From a virus: DNA of 28,519 nucleotides. The position numbers and the translations under genes were made by a program. Below the pieces are notes generated by a model. That model worked only from the letters and a program-made list of their open reading frames with translations, ran no database searches and was not told where the DNA came from. Positions 8,719 through 16,528 of this stretch are shown here, one piece after another. The stretch is taken from the IMG/VR virus record IMGVR_UViG_3300031578_000259, positions 1-28,519 of that record; one strand, written 5' to 3'. How positions within the stretch are numbered: position 1 is the first letter of the stretch; every line of letters starts with the position of its first letter.

Positions 8719-9012
8719 TCACCGCCCCCCGAGCTTGATTGCCGTGCTCTCGGCTTCCTGCATCTTAGCGTCCTGGTGGTCCACTTCTGCCTGCCCAAAC
8801 TTCGCGATTGCCTCGTCTCGGCCGTAAGCCTGGCCGTTGTATCCGATGTATCGGACCTCGCCGCTCCTCATCTTCGTGTAGCCTGCTAGGAGGCGCGATT
8901 CTGGCCCAGTGAAGGGAAGACATCCCAGGTCGCCAGCTTCGGTCTCAACTATCGTGAGCGACCCCCCACAACCAGGACAGGTCACTACTCCTTTTATTTT
9001 TTCATTTGCCAA
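8719..9012 (-). CDS. Unknown protein with zinc-knuckle-like N-terminus
   Basis: The predicted protein (97 aa) begins MANEKIKGVVTCPGCGGSLT, with Cys at 12, 15 and 31, so it may bind a metal or be the remains of a zinc ribbon. The rest is polar and helical (AEVDHQDAKMQEAESTA). The TTG at 9012 was chosen because GAGGTGAC lies 8 nt upstream, just behind the stop of the previous gene; a GTG at 9021 is an alternative. It lies between neck genes and the membrane protein genes. No family was recognised. Confidence 0.55.
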   Translation of the reverse strand: MANEKIKGVVTCPGCGGSLTIVETEAGDLGCLPFTGPESRLLAGYTKMRSGEVRYIGYNGQAYGRDEAIAKFGQAEVDHQDAKMQEAESTAIKLGGR

Positions 9013-9022
9013 ATTTGTCACC

Positions 9023-9370
9023 TCATCGCAACGTAACACCAATGGCCGCGCCTATGTTCTTGATCGCGTCCTTGGAGCTTTCCGCAAACTCTTTTTCCAG
9101 AAATTTTGATTCACCATCGGTGTGGTGGAGGCTCGTGTCCTCGTGTTGGCGGACGGCGTAAGGCGTCGAAAACGATATCTCGGACCCGTTCGTCACGTCG
9201 GTCACGTGGCCCGACGCCCTAAGAGGCCCCTTGTCTATCGGCGTCCTCGGAATCGTCCTGGTCAGGATGCCCTCGGCTTCGGCGTGGATCTGTCTCTTCC
9301 CGGCCACGGTTGCGGCTGCGGACAGGGTTTTGCCTTTCCAAGTGACCTTGACGTTCTGACTCAGATCCAT
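9023..9370 (-). CDS. Neck / tail completion protein (HK97 gp10-like)
   Basis: The protein (115 aa) contains the pattern TPIDKGPLRASGHV followed by a beta segment ISFSTPYAVRQHEDTSLHHT and a C-terminal KFLEKEF helix. This combination (TP--TG-LR-S, TPYA--QHE, G-(K/A)FLE) is typical of HK97 gp10-type neck or minor capsid proteins that complete the head-tail junction. It overlaps the upstream head closure gene by 10 nt and belongs to the run of connector genes. Confidence 0.7.
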   Translation of the reverse strand: MDLSQNVKVTWKGKTLSAAATVAGKRQIHAEAEGILTRTIPRTPIDKGPLRASGHVTDVTNGSEISFSTPYAVRQHEDTSLHHTDGESKFLEKEFAESSKDAIKNIGAAIGVTLR

Positions 9371-9663
9371 CCCTCCCAGAACGTCAATTTTCCGGCCAGG
9401 CTCGGAACGTGGCTTATCTTCTGGATCTCTTTTGTGACGTCGTCGTATGTGATTTCGTCGCCTTCCTGGAGCTCTACATCGGCTAGGACGTGGGCCTCGG
9501 AGGTCCAGGTCTCGCCCTCGGTGTTCCTGAAAAGCCTTGCCAGCTTCTCGAATCGACAGCTAATCGATGACGTCGAGTACGTGTAGTTGCCCCAGCTATC
9601 TGGCCCTGTAGCGATCCGCTTCAAGGTCGCCGTCTGTTTCAGGAAGGGGGTCATCAGGCTCAT
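9361..9663 (-). CDS. Head closure / head-tail adaptor protein
   Basis: The protein (100 aa) starts MSLMTPFLKQTATLKRIATG and has a beta-rich body with SCRFEKLARLFRNTEGETWTSEAHVLADVELQEGDEITYDDVTKEI. The content (ATLKR, a modified-base-like beta barrel, V-L----GD-I) is typical of phage head closure proteins that cap the connector. Start is the ATG at 9663, which overlaps the upstream stop as ATGA; the longer GTG start at 9672 would sit inside the previous gene. Role inferred from resemblance and order. Confidence 0.65.
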   Translation of the reverse strand: MSLMTPFLKQTATLKRIATGPDSWGNYTYSTSSISCRFEKLARLFRNTEGETWTSEAHVLADVELQEGDEITYDDVTKEIQKISHVPSLAGKLTFWEGWI

Positions 9664-10172
9664 AAGGCGCACACATCCCGCGCTAGGTATCGGCCCAGAA
9701 GCCGCCAGGCCCGATCTGAGAGGAACCCGCCCCGTCTATCGGTGGGTGCTTTGTCGGCCAGCTCAACCTGGAGACCCGTGCCCGAGATCTGGACGGATTT
9801 GGCCCCGGCATCTCTGGCTATCTTATAGTCGTCGTAATCTCCCCCAGAATCGGCCAGGATCGCCACCGCCTCCAGAGCTATGGCGTCGATCACCTGTTGA
9901 GGGACTTCATACTCGGCGGTCGTTTCGTCATAATCATAAGAGCCTACGTCGTCGGTCCTGGGGAAAAGTTCGTCTTGTGTCCGGAGGTACTTTTGGCCTC
10001 GCCAGCACTGATTATCAAGCTTCTCGACCGCCCGCGTCAGTAGAATGTCTTTTGTCGGATCGGTTGCCGCGTCCCATGCCGTGAGCTCGGTAGATAGGCA
10101 GATCAGAGCCAGCCTCGTCTCGATGTCGTCGAGGTCGGTTTCGTCATAGCTCCAGGTGGACTCGTCCGGCAT
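9660..10172 (-). CDS. Head-tail connector protein (DnaT-like fold family)
   Basis: The protein (170 aa) has ILLTRAVEKLDNQCWRGQKY, then LFPR, then VPQQVIDAIALEAVAILADSG. The pattern LxxAxexLDxxxWRGxK...FPR...VPxxVxxAxxExAxxL matches a widespread phage connector family that databases often label DnaT-like single-strand binding protein but that sits with head completion genes. It probably binds the portal ring. Acidic N-terminus; ends RYLARDVCAL. Confidence 0.68.
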   Translation of the reverse strand: MPDESTWSYDETDLDDIETRLALICLSTELTAWDAATDPTKDILLTRAVEKLDNQCWRGQKYLRTQDELFPRTDDVGSYDYDETTAEYEVPQQVIDAIALEAVAILADSGGDYDDYKIARDAGAKSVQISGTGLQVELADKAPTDRRGGFLSDRAWRLLGRYLARDVCAL

Positions 10173-10176
10173 CGGA

Positions 10177-10533
10177 TCACCTGTAATAGATTTTCACAGT
10201 ACAGGCTTTGCTCGCGGCGCATCCGGTCCCGCTGATGGTGATCGTGTCGGCCACCACAAACGGAGTCCATTTGTTATCGCCCGCGCTCGCGCCCGTGATT
10301 GCGGCCCGAGGATACCGGACAGCAGAGCCTCCATTGATGTCGTAACTGTCGATCTGCTCCAGGGAGACGGTCTCTTTAACGGCCAGAGTCGAGGCGGCGT
10401 TGATGGTGCCCTTGATGTAGACCACTTTCAGGATCTCACCATGAATTGTCTTGGAGACGCCAGAAGCCGCGCCACCGGCCGCCACCGAAACCGCGATCGT
10501 CTCGACCTGAATTGCGGCTGGCCCGATCGGCAC
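10177..10533 (-). CDS. Unknown beta-rich virion protein
   Basis: The protein (118 aa) is rich in Ala, Thr, Ser, Val and beta-formers: QVETIAVSVAAGGAASGVSK, KVVYIKGTINAASTLAVKET and a C-terminal TITISGTGCAASKACTVKIY. Composition and place between capsid and connector genes suggest a virion surface or decoration protein. Start is ATG 10533, two bases after the preceding stop. No precise family recognised. Confidence 0.6.
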   Translation of the reverse strand: MPIGPAAIQVETIAVSVAAGGAASGVSKTIHGEILKVVYIKGTINAASTLAVKETVSLEQIDSYDINGGSAVRYPRAAITGASAGDNKWTPFVVADTITISGTGCAASKACTVKIYYR

Positions 10534-10535
10534 TT

Positions 10536-10802
10536 TCAGACCCCCTTGGCCTTCTTCGACTTCTTGGGCTCATCCACATTCTCTACGATCTCGGCGTCGA
10601 TTCGGTCGGGTTCTGGTTCGCGCTCAGGTTCGGGTTCGGGTTCGGGGTTCGCCTCCATCTCCTCGAGGACGATGGCGGTGATGTCTTCGGCCATGCCACG
10701 GGCCACGAGAGCCCCGCCGATCTCATCAGGTACCGTAAAACGCAGATTTGGGGTGACGCGAACCGTCCCCCAAAATGCGTTCTTTTTGCTCAGTATTTCC
10801 AT
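10536..10802 (-). CDS. Unknown protein with acidic EP repeat
   Basis: The protein (88 aa) has a folded N-terminal half (EILSKKNAFWGTVRVTPNLR) and a low-complexity segment of alternating Glu-Pro pairs (about 53-66), followed by a Lys-rich tail (KKSKKAKGV). The E-P repeat is encoded by a short tandem repeat around 10613-10645. It lies downstream of the large repeat protein in the head operon. Possibly a head or connector accessory protein; no function can be given. Confidence 0.6.
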   Translation of the reverse strand: MEILSKKNAFWGTVRVTPNLRFTVPDEIGGALVARGMAEDITAIVLEEMEANPEPEPEPEREPEPDRIDAEIVENVDEPKKSKKAKGV

Positions 10803-10808
10803 TTCTGA

Positions 10809-13316
10809 TCACGCCCTCGCCAGGTGGACGGTCACAGACCCACCCGCCAATGTGGTCAGCGTTCCGGTGTAGTCGAGCGCCAGCCTGTCGCCATCAGCCA
10901 GGGTCGGAGTCCCGCTTAGACTTCCCGCCTGGACGGTGTTCGCAGTTCCCTTGAGATCGAATGCAGCGGACTGTGCCGCCACCCCAGCAGAAGGAGCGTC
11001 GGTCCCGTCACAAAGCATCAGGGATACAGTCACGCCACCCACATCGTCACCGGCCACGGTATGGACTTCCTCGATATGAGTAACGGTCCAGGCATCGGAC
11101 GCGATGAAGATAGACTCATCAACGCTGGACGCGTCAACCTGCCAGACTATGATCTGCTCCTGCGGTACGATCACGCCGCCCACAGTGAGGGCGTCGGCGT
11201 CGGTTACGGCCAGGGTCTTGGCTGTGGCAACGGTGGTGTCACCGTTTAAGGCCACCGCCCCGGTTCCGGTCGTCAACGTGGCGTCTCCCGACATCCCAAG
11301 GTCTTTACCCTCGGCAATCGTAACGTCGCCATTAAGGGTGTTTGCCCCCCCTGGAGACTTGAAGAGCCCATCAGTGGAGAGCGAATAATCGATGTCGGAA
11401 CCCGTGCTTGCCGCAGTTATGTCAACGTCCTCAGCAATTCCGACGGCACCATTGAGAGTGACCGCGCCGGTGCCCGTTGTCAGGGTCGCATCGCCACTCA
11501 TGCCGAGATCTTTGCCCGCTGCTATCGTTACGTCGCCTGACAGCGTGTTTGTGCCACCCGGCGAGGTGAAAACACCATCGGTGGACAAGGCGTAGTCAAT
11601 GTCAGATCCGATCCCGGCCGCAGTAATATCAACACCAGCGGCCACACCTACCGCGCCGTTAAGCGTGGTTGCTCCGGTGCCCGTGGTGAATGTTGAGGTT
11701 CCGCTCATCCCGATATCTTTGTCAGCAGCAACAACAACATCACCCGATAGCGTATTCGTACCGCCTGGTGAAGTGAAAATTCCGGTAGTAGATAACGCGT
11801 AGTCTATGTCAGAACCGGCCCCGGCTGCGATGATATCAACGCCTGCTGCCACACCAATCGCGCCGTTAAGCGTTGTTGCTCCGGTGCCCGTTGTAAGGGT
11901 TCCGGTTCCGCTCATCCCAAGATCTTTATCGGCGGCTATTACGACGTCGCCACTAAGCGTGTTAGTTCCGCCCGGAGATGTGAAGATTCCGGTCGTCGAT
12001 AAGGCGTAATCGATATCCGAACCGGCACCGGCAGCTATGATATCAACGCCAGCAGCTATACCAACCGCACCGTTCAGGGTGGTTGCCCCAGTCCCGGTCG
12101 TAAAGGTTGAGGTGCCACTCATACCGATGTCTTTGTCGGCAGCGACCGTGACGTCACCTGACAGCGTGTTTGTGCCACCCGGTGAGGTGAAGACGCCATT
12201 CGTAGACAGAGCATAATCGATGTCAGAACCTAAGCCTGCTGCCGTGATGTCAACGCCAGCGGCTACCCCCACAGGACCGTTCAAAGTTACTGCACCCGTG
12301 CCCGTTGTGAGAGTTCCGGTTCCGCTCATACCGATATCTTTGTTGGCTGCGACCGTGACGTCATCGTTCAGCGCGGTAGTGGATGAATGAGTTACCGCAC
12401 CGGTAACCACCAGAGTCTCACCGATCGTGGCAAGCCCGACTATCGCAGCATCGTCACCGACAGTGAGGTCATCGTCAGCCACGAGGTCGTCAGTGCCAAA
12501 TGTTCCGGCCGCGGTCAGGTCGCCGAGTACAGTCAGATCGTCGTTTACGGTCATGTCGTCGGTTGAGGTGATTTGTTCAGCCTGGACGATGCCGGATGCC
12601 GTGATGTTTCCGGTTGTGGTCACGTCTGTAGTCGTGAGTGCCGCAGTAGATACCGCTCCGGAAAACGCAGCGGAAGTTCCAGCCACGGCGTCCAGAAGGT
12701 TGATCGTGTCGTCAACTGCCTGAATACCGAGAGAGCCGACCGTGAGTAAGGAAGCGCCCACCATTGTCCAGTTCTTCGCAGATGCCCCGGTTACGGGTCC
12801 GCTAAGCGTGATCGCGTTGGTTCCGCCGCCGATCGTGATTTCTCCGGTGGTGGTCTTGAAAATGCCAGTTCCGAGATGCCAGTCAAATTCTGAAGCTCCT
12901 TCGGCACAATCGAGGTCTTTGCCGGCGGCCATCGTGAGATCATCGGAGACCTCACCACTTGTGACCGTCGCCCCGCTAACGGACAAGCTGCCCGTAACGG
13001 TGAGGTCACCACCCACGTCGAGATCGTCCGCGATAACACCGTCATCTGTCGAATTGAGATCCTCGGCGACGAGCGTGGACGAGAATACAGCAGTTGCCCC
13101 AGTTACGGCAGTTGTCGCCGCTACTCCGGCATCAGATGTGATCGTTCCAGCCGTGAGGTCGCCCACAACATCGGCGTCGTCGCCTACCGTGAGATCATTG
13201 GCAATCTCCAGAGAGCCCTTCGTGGCGAAGCCCTGGTTAGGCCCCATATAAGGCAGTGCCCCGGCCACACCGAGCACCAGGAAGGCGGTTATCAGCAGTG
13301 CGATAAGTTTCTTCAT
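10809..13316 (-). CDS. Giant secreted repeat protein, candidate head or tail fibre
   Basis: The protein (835 aa) starts with a Sec-type signal peptide (MKKLIALLITAFLVLGVAGA). The body is a beta-rich Gly/Ala/Thr/Asp protein. Five nearly identical 69-residue repeats and one partial (KDIGMSG...GVDI.AAG.GSDIDYALST...F.SPGGTNTLSGDV) occupy about residues 323-700. A distinct C-terminal domain of about 110 residues follows VPQEQIIVWQVDAS. Start is the ATG at 13316, 8 nt from GGAGG; a GTG at 13325 leaves no room for that site. It directly follows the major capsid gene, where head decoration proteins or fibres are often encoded. A signal peptide on a protein in this position is unusual; a host-surface or S-layer-like function is the alternative. 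Confidence 0.8.
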   Translation of the reverse strand: MKKLIALLITAFLVLGVAGALPYMGPNQGFATKGSLEIANDLTVGDDADVVGDLTAGTITSDAGVAATTAVTGATAVFSSTLVAEDLNSTDDGVIADDLDVGGDLTVTGSLSVSGATVTSGEVSDDLTMAAGKDLDCAEGASEFDWHLGTGIFKTTTGEITIGGGTNAITLSGPVTGASAKNWTMVGASLLTVGSLGIQAVDDTINLLDAVAGTSAAFSGAVSTAALTTTDVTTTGNITASGIVQAEQITSTDDMTVNDDLTVLGDLTAAGTFGTDDLVADDDLTVGDDAAIVGLATIGETLVVTGAVTHSSTTALNDDVTVAANKDIGMSGTGTLTTGTGAVTLNGPVGVAAGVDITAAGLGSDIDYALSTNGVFTSPGGTNTLSGDVTVAADKDIGMSGTSTFTTGTGATTLNGAVGIAAGVDIIAAGAGSDIDYALSTTGIFTSPGGTNTLSGDVVIAADKDLGMSGTGTLTTGTGATTLNGAIGVAAGVDIIAAGAGSDIDYALSTTGIFTSPGGTNTLSGDVVVAADKDIGMSGTSTFTTGTGATTLNGAVGVAAGVDITAAGIGSDIDYALSTDGVFTSPGGTNTLSGDVTIAAGKDLGMSGDATLTTGTGAVTLNGAVGIAEDVDITAASTGSDIDYSLSTDGLFKSPGGANTLNGDVTIAEGKDLGMSGDATLTTGTGAVALNGDTTVATAKTLAVTDADALTVGGVIVPQEQIIVWQVDASSVDESIFIASDAWTVTHIEEVHTVAGDDVGGVTVSLMLCDGTDAPSAGVAAQSAAFDLKGTANTVQAGSLSGTPTLADGDRLALDYTGTLTTLAGGSVTVHLARA
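11212..12350 (-). repeat. 207-bp tandem repeats in the repeat protein gene
   Basis: Five full in-frame units of 207 bp (69 codons) run from about 12350 down to 11316, with a shortened sixth unit to about 11212. Units are highly similar at DNA level, differing mainly at third positions and a few codons. They probably arose by unequal recombination, and copy number may vary between strains or be mis-assembled. Confidence 0.88.
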
Positions 13317-13332
13317 TAGTCGCACCTCCTGA

Positions 13333-14295
13333 TCAGGTGAATGAATGCACCTTCGCGTGCCATTCTTCGGCGGTGTAATTTAACCCAAGCTGACCATAGA
13401 ACTGGCCTTTCTCGTTCGCGCCCGTCTTCGGGAGTTCCTCATAGAAGAGAACGCCCTTGCCTGGTACCGGAAGCCCGACGAGATCGCATTGAGCCATGTC
13501 GACTATCACAAGGTTCAGCGCCGTCACATAGGGGTCCCACATGACCTTGAGCCTGCCGAACTGAGTTATGATTTCGTTGATCCTGTTGCCGCCGGTTGTG
13601 TTTTCTGGACCGGCAAACGGCGCGAACCCGTAGAGGTCGGCCAGTTTCTTGATTGCGGCGGCGTTCCCCATGATGTAAAGATCTTCCATCGGGGCCTCGT
13701 TGGTCTCGGCGAGGGCGATCATGGCAGTCTCGACGTCTGCTGTGGTGAGCGCATCGCCTCCAGCGTTGACGGAGTTCGTTGAGATGGCGCCGATAATGCC
13801 CTGGGTCTTGGATGCAGTGTCATCGTTTGCCGGTGCCTGAGCCGTACCGGTGACGAGCGCCAGCTCCAGATCGAGAGCGATCTGCTTCAGGGTCATCATC
13901 TTCTGGTAGTCGAGATCGTTCGGCGTGAACTCTTCACCATATATCGCCAGACCGCTAAGTTTGCTGGTTGCGCTTTGGGCGGCATAGCTGATGTTTACAG
14001 ACCGCTGGAAAATCTGGACGTAGTTAGTGTCCTGGTCCTTACCAAACGTCGTCGGCGTCGGAGCCGTCATAGAAGTAGTCTCATCGATGTCCGGAATTGA
14101 CGCGGCCTCGAGCGCACCCTGGCTGTTGAGCGGGAAAGCCCAGTCCCGGCATATCTTGAACCTCTGCACCCAGTTGTCGCCGCCGCCCCCCGTCAGAAGA
14201 GATAGGAAGGGGGTCTTTTGTTTGCCGAGGATCGCAAGATCCCCGACATATTGAACTGCAAGTTCATAAGTTGTGACTGCACCGGTATTAGTCAG
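13333..14295 (-). CDS. Major capsid protein, HK97 fold, SU10 type
   Basis: The protein forms the capsid shell. In-frame sequence upstream of the GTG at 14169 reads TTYELAVQYVGDLAILGKQK then TPFLSLL, which is the conserved N-terminal helix of SU10-type (DUF5309) capsid proteins, so the gene must start before 14169. Other marks are FQRSVNISYAAQSATSKLSG, VTGTAQAPANDDTASKTQGI and a C-terminal GQLGLNYTAEEWHAK. No ATG, GTG or TTG exists between 14169 and the in-frame stop at 14311-14313. A CTG at 14295 is 6 nt from a GGAG (14302-14305) and is taken as the start, giving 320 aa. The start overlaps the end of the scaffold gene. Confidence 0.85.
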   Translation of the reverse strand: MTNTGAVTTYELAVQYVGDLAILGKQKTPFLSLLTGGGGDNWVQRFKICRDWAFPLNSQGALEAASIPDIDETTSMTAPTPTTFGKDQDTNYVQIFQRSVNISYAAQSATSKLSGLAIYGEEFTPNDLDYQKMMTLKQIALDLELALVTGTAQAPANDDTASKTQGIIGAISTNSVNAGGDALTTADVETAMIALAETNEAPMEDLYIMGNAAAIKKLADLYGFAPFAGPENTTGGNRINEIITQFGRLKVMWDPYVTALNLVIVDMAQCDLVGLPVPGKGVLFYEELPKTGANEKGQFYGQLGLNYTAEEWHAKVHSFT

Positions 14296-14878
14296 TACGA
14301 TCTCCTGCGGCTATTCGACCTCTGAGCTGGATTATTCTAAGTTGATCCGGCTTGGGTTTAGCTTGTTCAGCCGCGAGCTGTTCTTTGACAGTCGGGGCTT
14401 TCGATGTTGCAGGTGGCGGCGTCCTTCCAGACGAGCCAACGTCCTTAACTCCTACAGCGCGTTTCACCTTCTCCAGCTTCTCAGCGATCGCGGCCTCGTC
14501 GTCGCCGGGCCTGATGAGATCTTCTAATATCTCCCAACCTTCGGATCGGATCTGGCCCTCTTCAAAAAGGCCCTTGGCTTTTTTCAGCGCCTCTTTGCGG
14601 GCCTTGTAGGTCTCGATCTTGCCGTTCAGTTCGTCCCGTTCAGCTTCGGCTTTTTCCGCCCGAGCTATGATCTTTTCGAGCTCGGTCTGCTGGCCCTTTT
14701 CCATATCTGCCAGCTTCGCGGCGGCGGCCTTCAGGTCGGCATAATCAGCATACTTCTCGGCTTCGGCTTTTTTGGCCTGGGCGAGTCGTTCTTTGATCGT
14801 CTTCTCTACGTCGGCTTTGGGGACGTAATCGCTAAGATCTGGAGTTTGGTTATTATCTGGGGGAGTATTTTCAACCAT
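14288..14878 (-). CDS. Capsid scaffolding protein (DUF4355-like)
   Basis: The protein (about 196 aa) is a mostly helical, highly charged coiled coil: YVPKADVEKTIKERLAQAKK, LEKIIARAEKAEAERDELNG, then a Pro-rich linker and a basic C-terminal segment with QLRIIQLRGRIAAGD. This composition just before the major capsid gene is typical of scaffolding proteins of the DUF4355/gp20 type, which guide procapsid assembly and leave later. Start is ATG 14878, 6 nt from GGGTG; GTG at 14887 is possible. It is the first gene of the second structural block and follows the late-type promoter element at 15023. Confidence 0.8.
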   Translation of the reverse strand: MVENTPPDNNQTPDLSDYVPKADVEKTIKERLAQAKKAEAEKYADYADLKAAAAKLADMEKGQQTELEKIIARAEKAEAERDELNGKIETYKARKEALKKAKGLFEEGQIRSEGWEILEDLIRPGDDEAAIAEKLEKVKRAVGVKDVGSSGRTPPPATSKAPTVKEQLAAEQAKPKPDQLRIIQLRGRIAAGDRTD

Positions 14879-15009
14879 CGATAGCACCCGCTGGTCTCGC
14901 CGATATCGAACGGCGGCGACGTCGAATACTCAAGCATCGCGTGTTTTGCGTCCCGGCGGACGAGAATAGAGCTTGAGCTATTCGATCCAATAGTGGGTTA
15001 TTAAAGCGT

Positions 15010-15050
15010 CATTGTATAAAAATGTATCGCGACGGTACCGTGAGGATACA
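15010..15050 (-). promoter_or_regulatory. Late-type promoter: 19-bp element plus TATA box for the capsid/tail operon
   Basis: On the minus strand ACGGTACCGTCGCGATACA (15023-15041) is followed directly by TTTTTATACAATG, a TATA-like box. The element contains the palindrome ACGGTACCGT, and in this copy TGTATCC (15050-15044) forms an additional inverted half-site with GATACA. Transcription would start about 26 nt downstream, near 14990, giving a leader of about 110 nt. The same 19 bp occurs at 27852 and 21190. Confidence 0.7.
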
Positions 15051-15052
15051 CT

Positions 15053-15061
15053 AAAAAAAAA
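15053..15061 (-). terminator. T9 tract, probable terminator of the upstream minus-strand operon
   Basis: On the minus strand nine T residues in a row lie just upstream of the late-type promoter and downstream of the gene pair ending at 15298. Archaeal transcription commonly ends at T-rich tracts without a hairpin. A second T-rich stretch (TTATTTTCTT, minus strand) lies nearer the gene end, around 15275-15285. Confidence 0.45.
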
Positions 15062-15079
15062 TGTGGCAGCCCAAGCCGC

Positions 15080-15275
15080 GACTGCCTCGACACTACAGGA
15101 CGCGACAGGACGCAACCGGACTTGACTCGACTGCCTTGACCTGACTCGACAGGACGCAACCGGACTTGACATGACTGCCTTGACTTGACTCGACAGGACC
15201 CGACCTAACTCGACGTAACGCGACTGCCATGACCGGACCGGACTGGACTTGACTTGACACGACTGGACTGCCAAG
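15080..15275. repeat. Pentamer-based tandem satellite with alternating 49/44-bp units
   Basis: The sequence is built of degenerate 5-bp steps containing GAC (CTTGA-CTCGA-type) with GACTGCC landmarks at 15080, 15129, 15173, 15222 and 15266. The spacings are 49, 44, 49 and 44. An exact 23-bp segment is repeated at 15104-15126 and 15148-15170. A related single unit lies at 16529-16562. The array fills most of the noncoding region 14888-15297. The minus-strand frame through it is only an artefact of the repeat. Confidence 0.85.
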
Positions 15276-15297
15276 AAAATAAGGACGGAGGATGCCC

Positions 15298-15873
15298 CTA
15301 TTCTAGCACTGGAGCCAGCTTTCGTTTTGTCGATTCGATCGCAGAGAAGACCAGAGAGAACTCTCGGTAAGCGTCGTACCGATCCTGCCAACTTTCAAGT
15401 TCGCGTAACGCTTTTGCGAGAATGTATTCCCGTTTTTCGGGAACCTGCATGGCCTCGATGGTGTTATCATAGTACCGAACTTGTTTTATCTCAGTGGGGC
15501 GGTCTTCGTTCTTGGTTTCGACCTGTTCGGATATGTGGACGAACGCGGATATTGGAGTTTCCAGCGGCTTTGATTCGATGGACTCGATGAAGATGACTTT
15601 TATAAGACCCCTGGCCTGTTGAAGCCGGAACTTCCGGCCCGCGATTTCGTCATCCCATTCAAAACAAGTGTGAAGGAGGGATTTTTCGCGCTTCGCTTCA
15701 TCTATAACATCCGGGGGAAACAACTTCCCGCCGTTTGCGTTCCGAATACGTTCCAGCTCGGACCCGACAACTTGGGGATCGGTCCCGGCAAGATACGCTC
15801 CCGCTCCTCCTTGAGGTGCCCCGGTGAGGGTTTTCCGGTATCCATATTTAACCTTCTGGAACACTGTGGTCAT
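15298..15873 (-). CDS. Conserved phage protein of unknown function
   Basis: The protein (191 aa) has the conserved core LFPPDVIDEAKREKSLLHTC and FEWDDEIAGRKFRLQQARGL. This FEWDD--A---(Y/F)R--QAR-LI pattern is recalled from many tailed phages, usually next to the gene found just upstream here, but no role is known to me. The C-terminus is helical and charged, as in oligomeric or coiled-coil proteins. Start ATG 15873 overlaps the stop of the upstream gene (ATGA), so the two are a coupled pair. Confidence 0.72.
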   Translation of the reverse strand: MTTVFQKVKYGYRKTLTGAPQGGAGAYLAGTDPQVVGSELERIRNANGGKLFPPDVIDEAKREKSLLHTCFEWDDEIAGRKFRLQQARGLIKVIFIESIESKPLETPISAFVHISEQVETKNEDRPTEIKQVRYYDNTIEAMQVPEKREYILAKALRELESWQDRYDAYREFSLVFSAIESTKRKLAPVLE

Positions 15874-16505
15874 GATATCACCTCAATTTTGCTCTCTGGA
15901 TCTACCATGAACCGCCCGAACGGTCCGGTGGTCTTCGGACTGGAAGGCCTCCAGTCACCGACACCCTGGGTCTGGCCCGCCGCCTCGATGAGCGCCAGGA
16001 TGGATTCCAAGGTGAGGATGTCTTTCGCGTAGGTTATGATGAGCTTCGTCTTCCATTCTGGATATCCAGCCCGGTATCTGATATCGGCTTTGGCTCCCGG
16101 GCCGTCGAGTCGCACCATGTCCTCTCTCATCCTCGGCGCGCCTTCCAGCTCGACGAACTCACCCTCCACAAAAAAAGCGGTTTTTCCCAGGACCATCGAG
16201 ACGCCATCGAAGTAGCGCAACGCCCCCACCATCGCCCGCTTGAAAGCTGAAGTCACCATCGCGTCTTTGCCTTCGGGTGTCTTGTACTTCGTGGCTTCAT
16301 AGTCGGCTTCAGGATCTCTTGCTTCCCGTTTGGCTTTGGTTCCACGTTGCATTTGTTTTTCTATCATCTGGCGTTTAGCTTTTTCGCTCCAGTTGTGGAC
16401 TATCAGCTCAGATGTTCCCACGATCGGAACGGCGAGCTTTCCCATCTCGATGCGTTCCAAAACTATCGGCCCGGATTGCGCGGACTCTTTTGCTTTTGCT
16501 GCCAC
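15870..16505 (-). CDS. Conserved phage protein with SELIVHNWSEKA motif, unknown function
   Basis: The protein (211 aa) contains VGTSELIVHNWSEKAKRQMI, RDPEADYEATKY, an AFKRAMVGALRYFDG helix and a C-terminal GVGDWRPSSPKTTGPFGRF. These features are recalled from a widespread phage family of unknown role. The glycine-rich GVGDWRP segment and alternating strands would suit a RAMP/ferredoxin-like nucleic-acid-binding fold, but that is speculation. Start is GTG 16505 with GGAG 10 nt upstream. It forms a pair with the next gene, between two copies of the pentamer satellite. Confidence 0.72.
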   Translation of the reverse strand: MAAKAKESAQSGPIVLERIEMGKLAVPIVGTSELIVHNWSEKAKRQMIEKQMQRGTKAKREARDPEADYEATKYKTPEGKDAMVTSAFKRAMVGALRYFDGVSMVLGKTAFFVEGEFVELEGAPRMREDMVRLDGPGAKADIRYRAGYPEWKTKLIITYAKDILTLESILALIEAAGQTQGVGDWRPSSPKTTGPFGRFMVDPESKIEVIS

Positions 16506-16528
16506 CTGTTAACATCTCCTACATTTTT

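Noticed and set aside
11392-12009. Three 67-codon plus-strand frames spaced by 207 bp
   Set aside because: They are antisense shadows of the 69-residue repeats of the minus-strand protein.
11316-12350. CRISPR-like array
   Set aside because: The 207-bp units are contiguous coding repeats without spacers, and no cas genes are near.
14978-15391. Minus-strand open frame of 137 codons across the satellite
   Set aside because: It is made of the pentamer repeat read as SSQVKSSPVRS-like residues and overlaps the real gene ending at 15298; it has no ribosome binding site or family resemblance.
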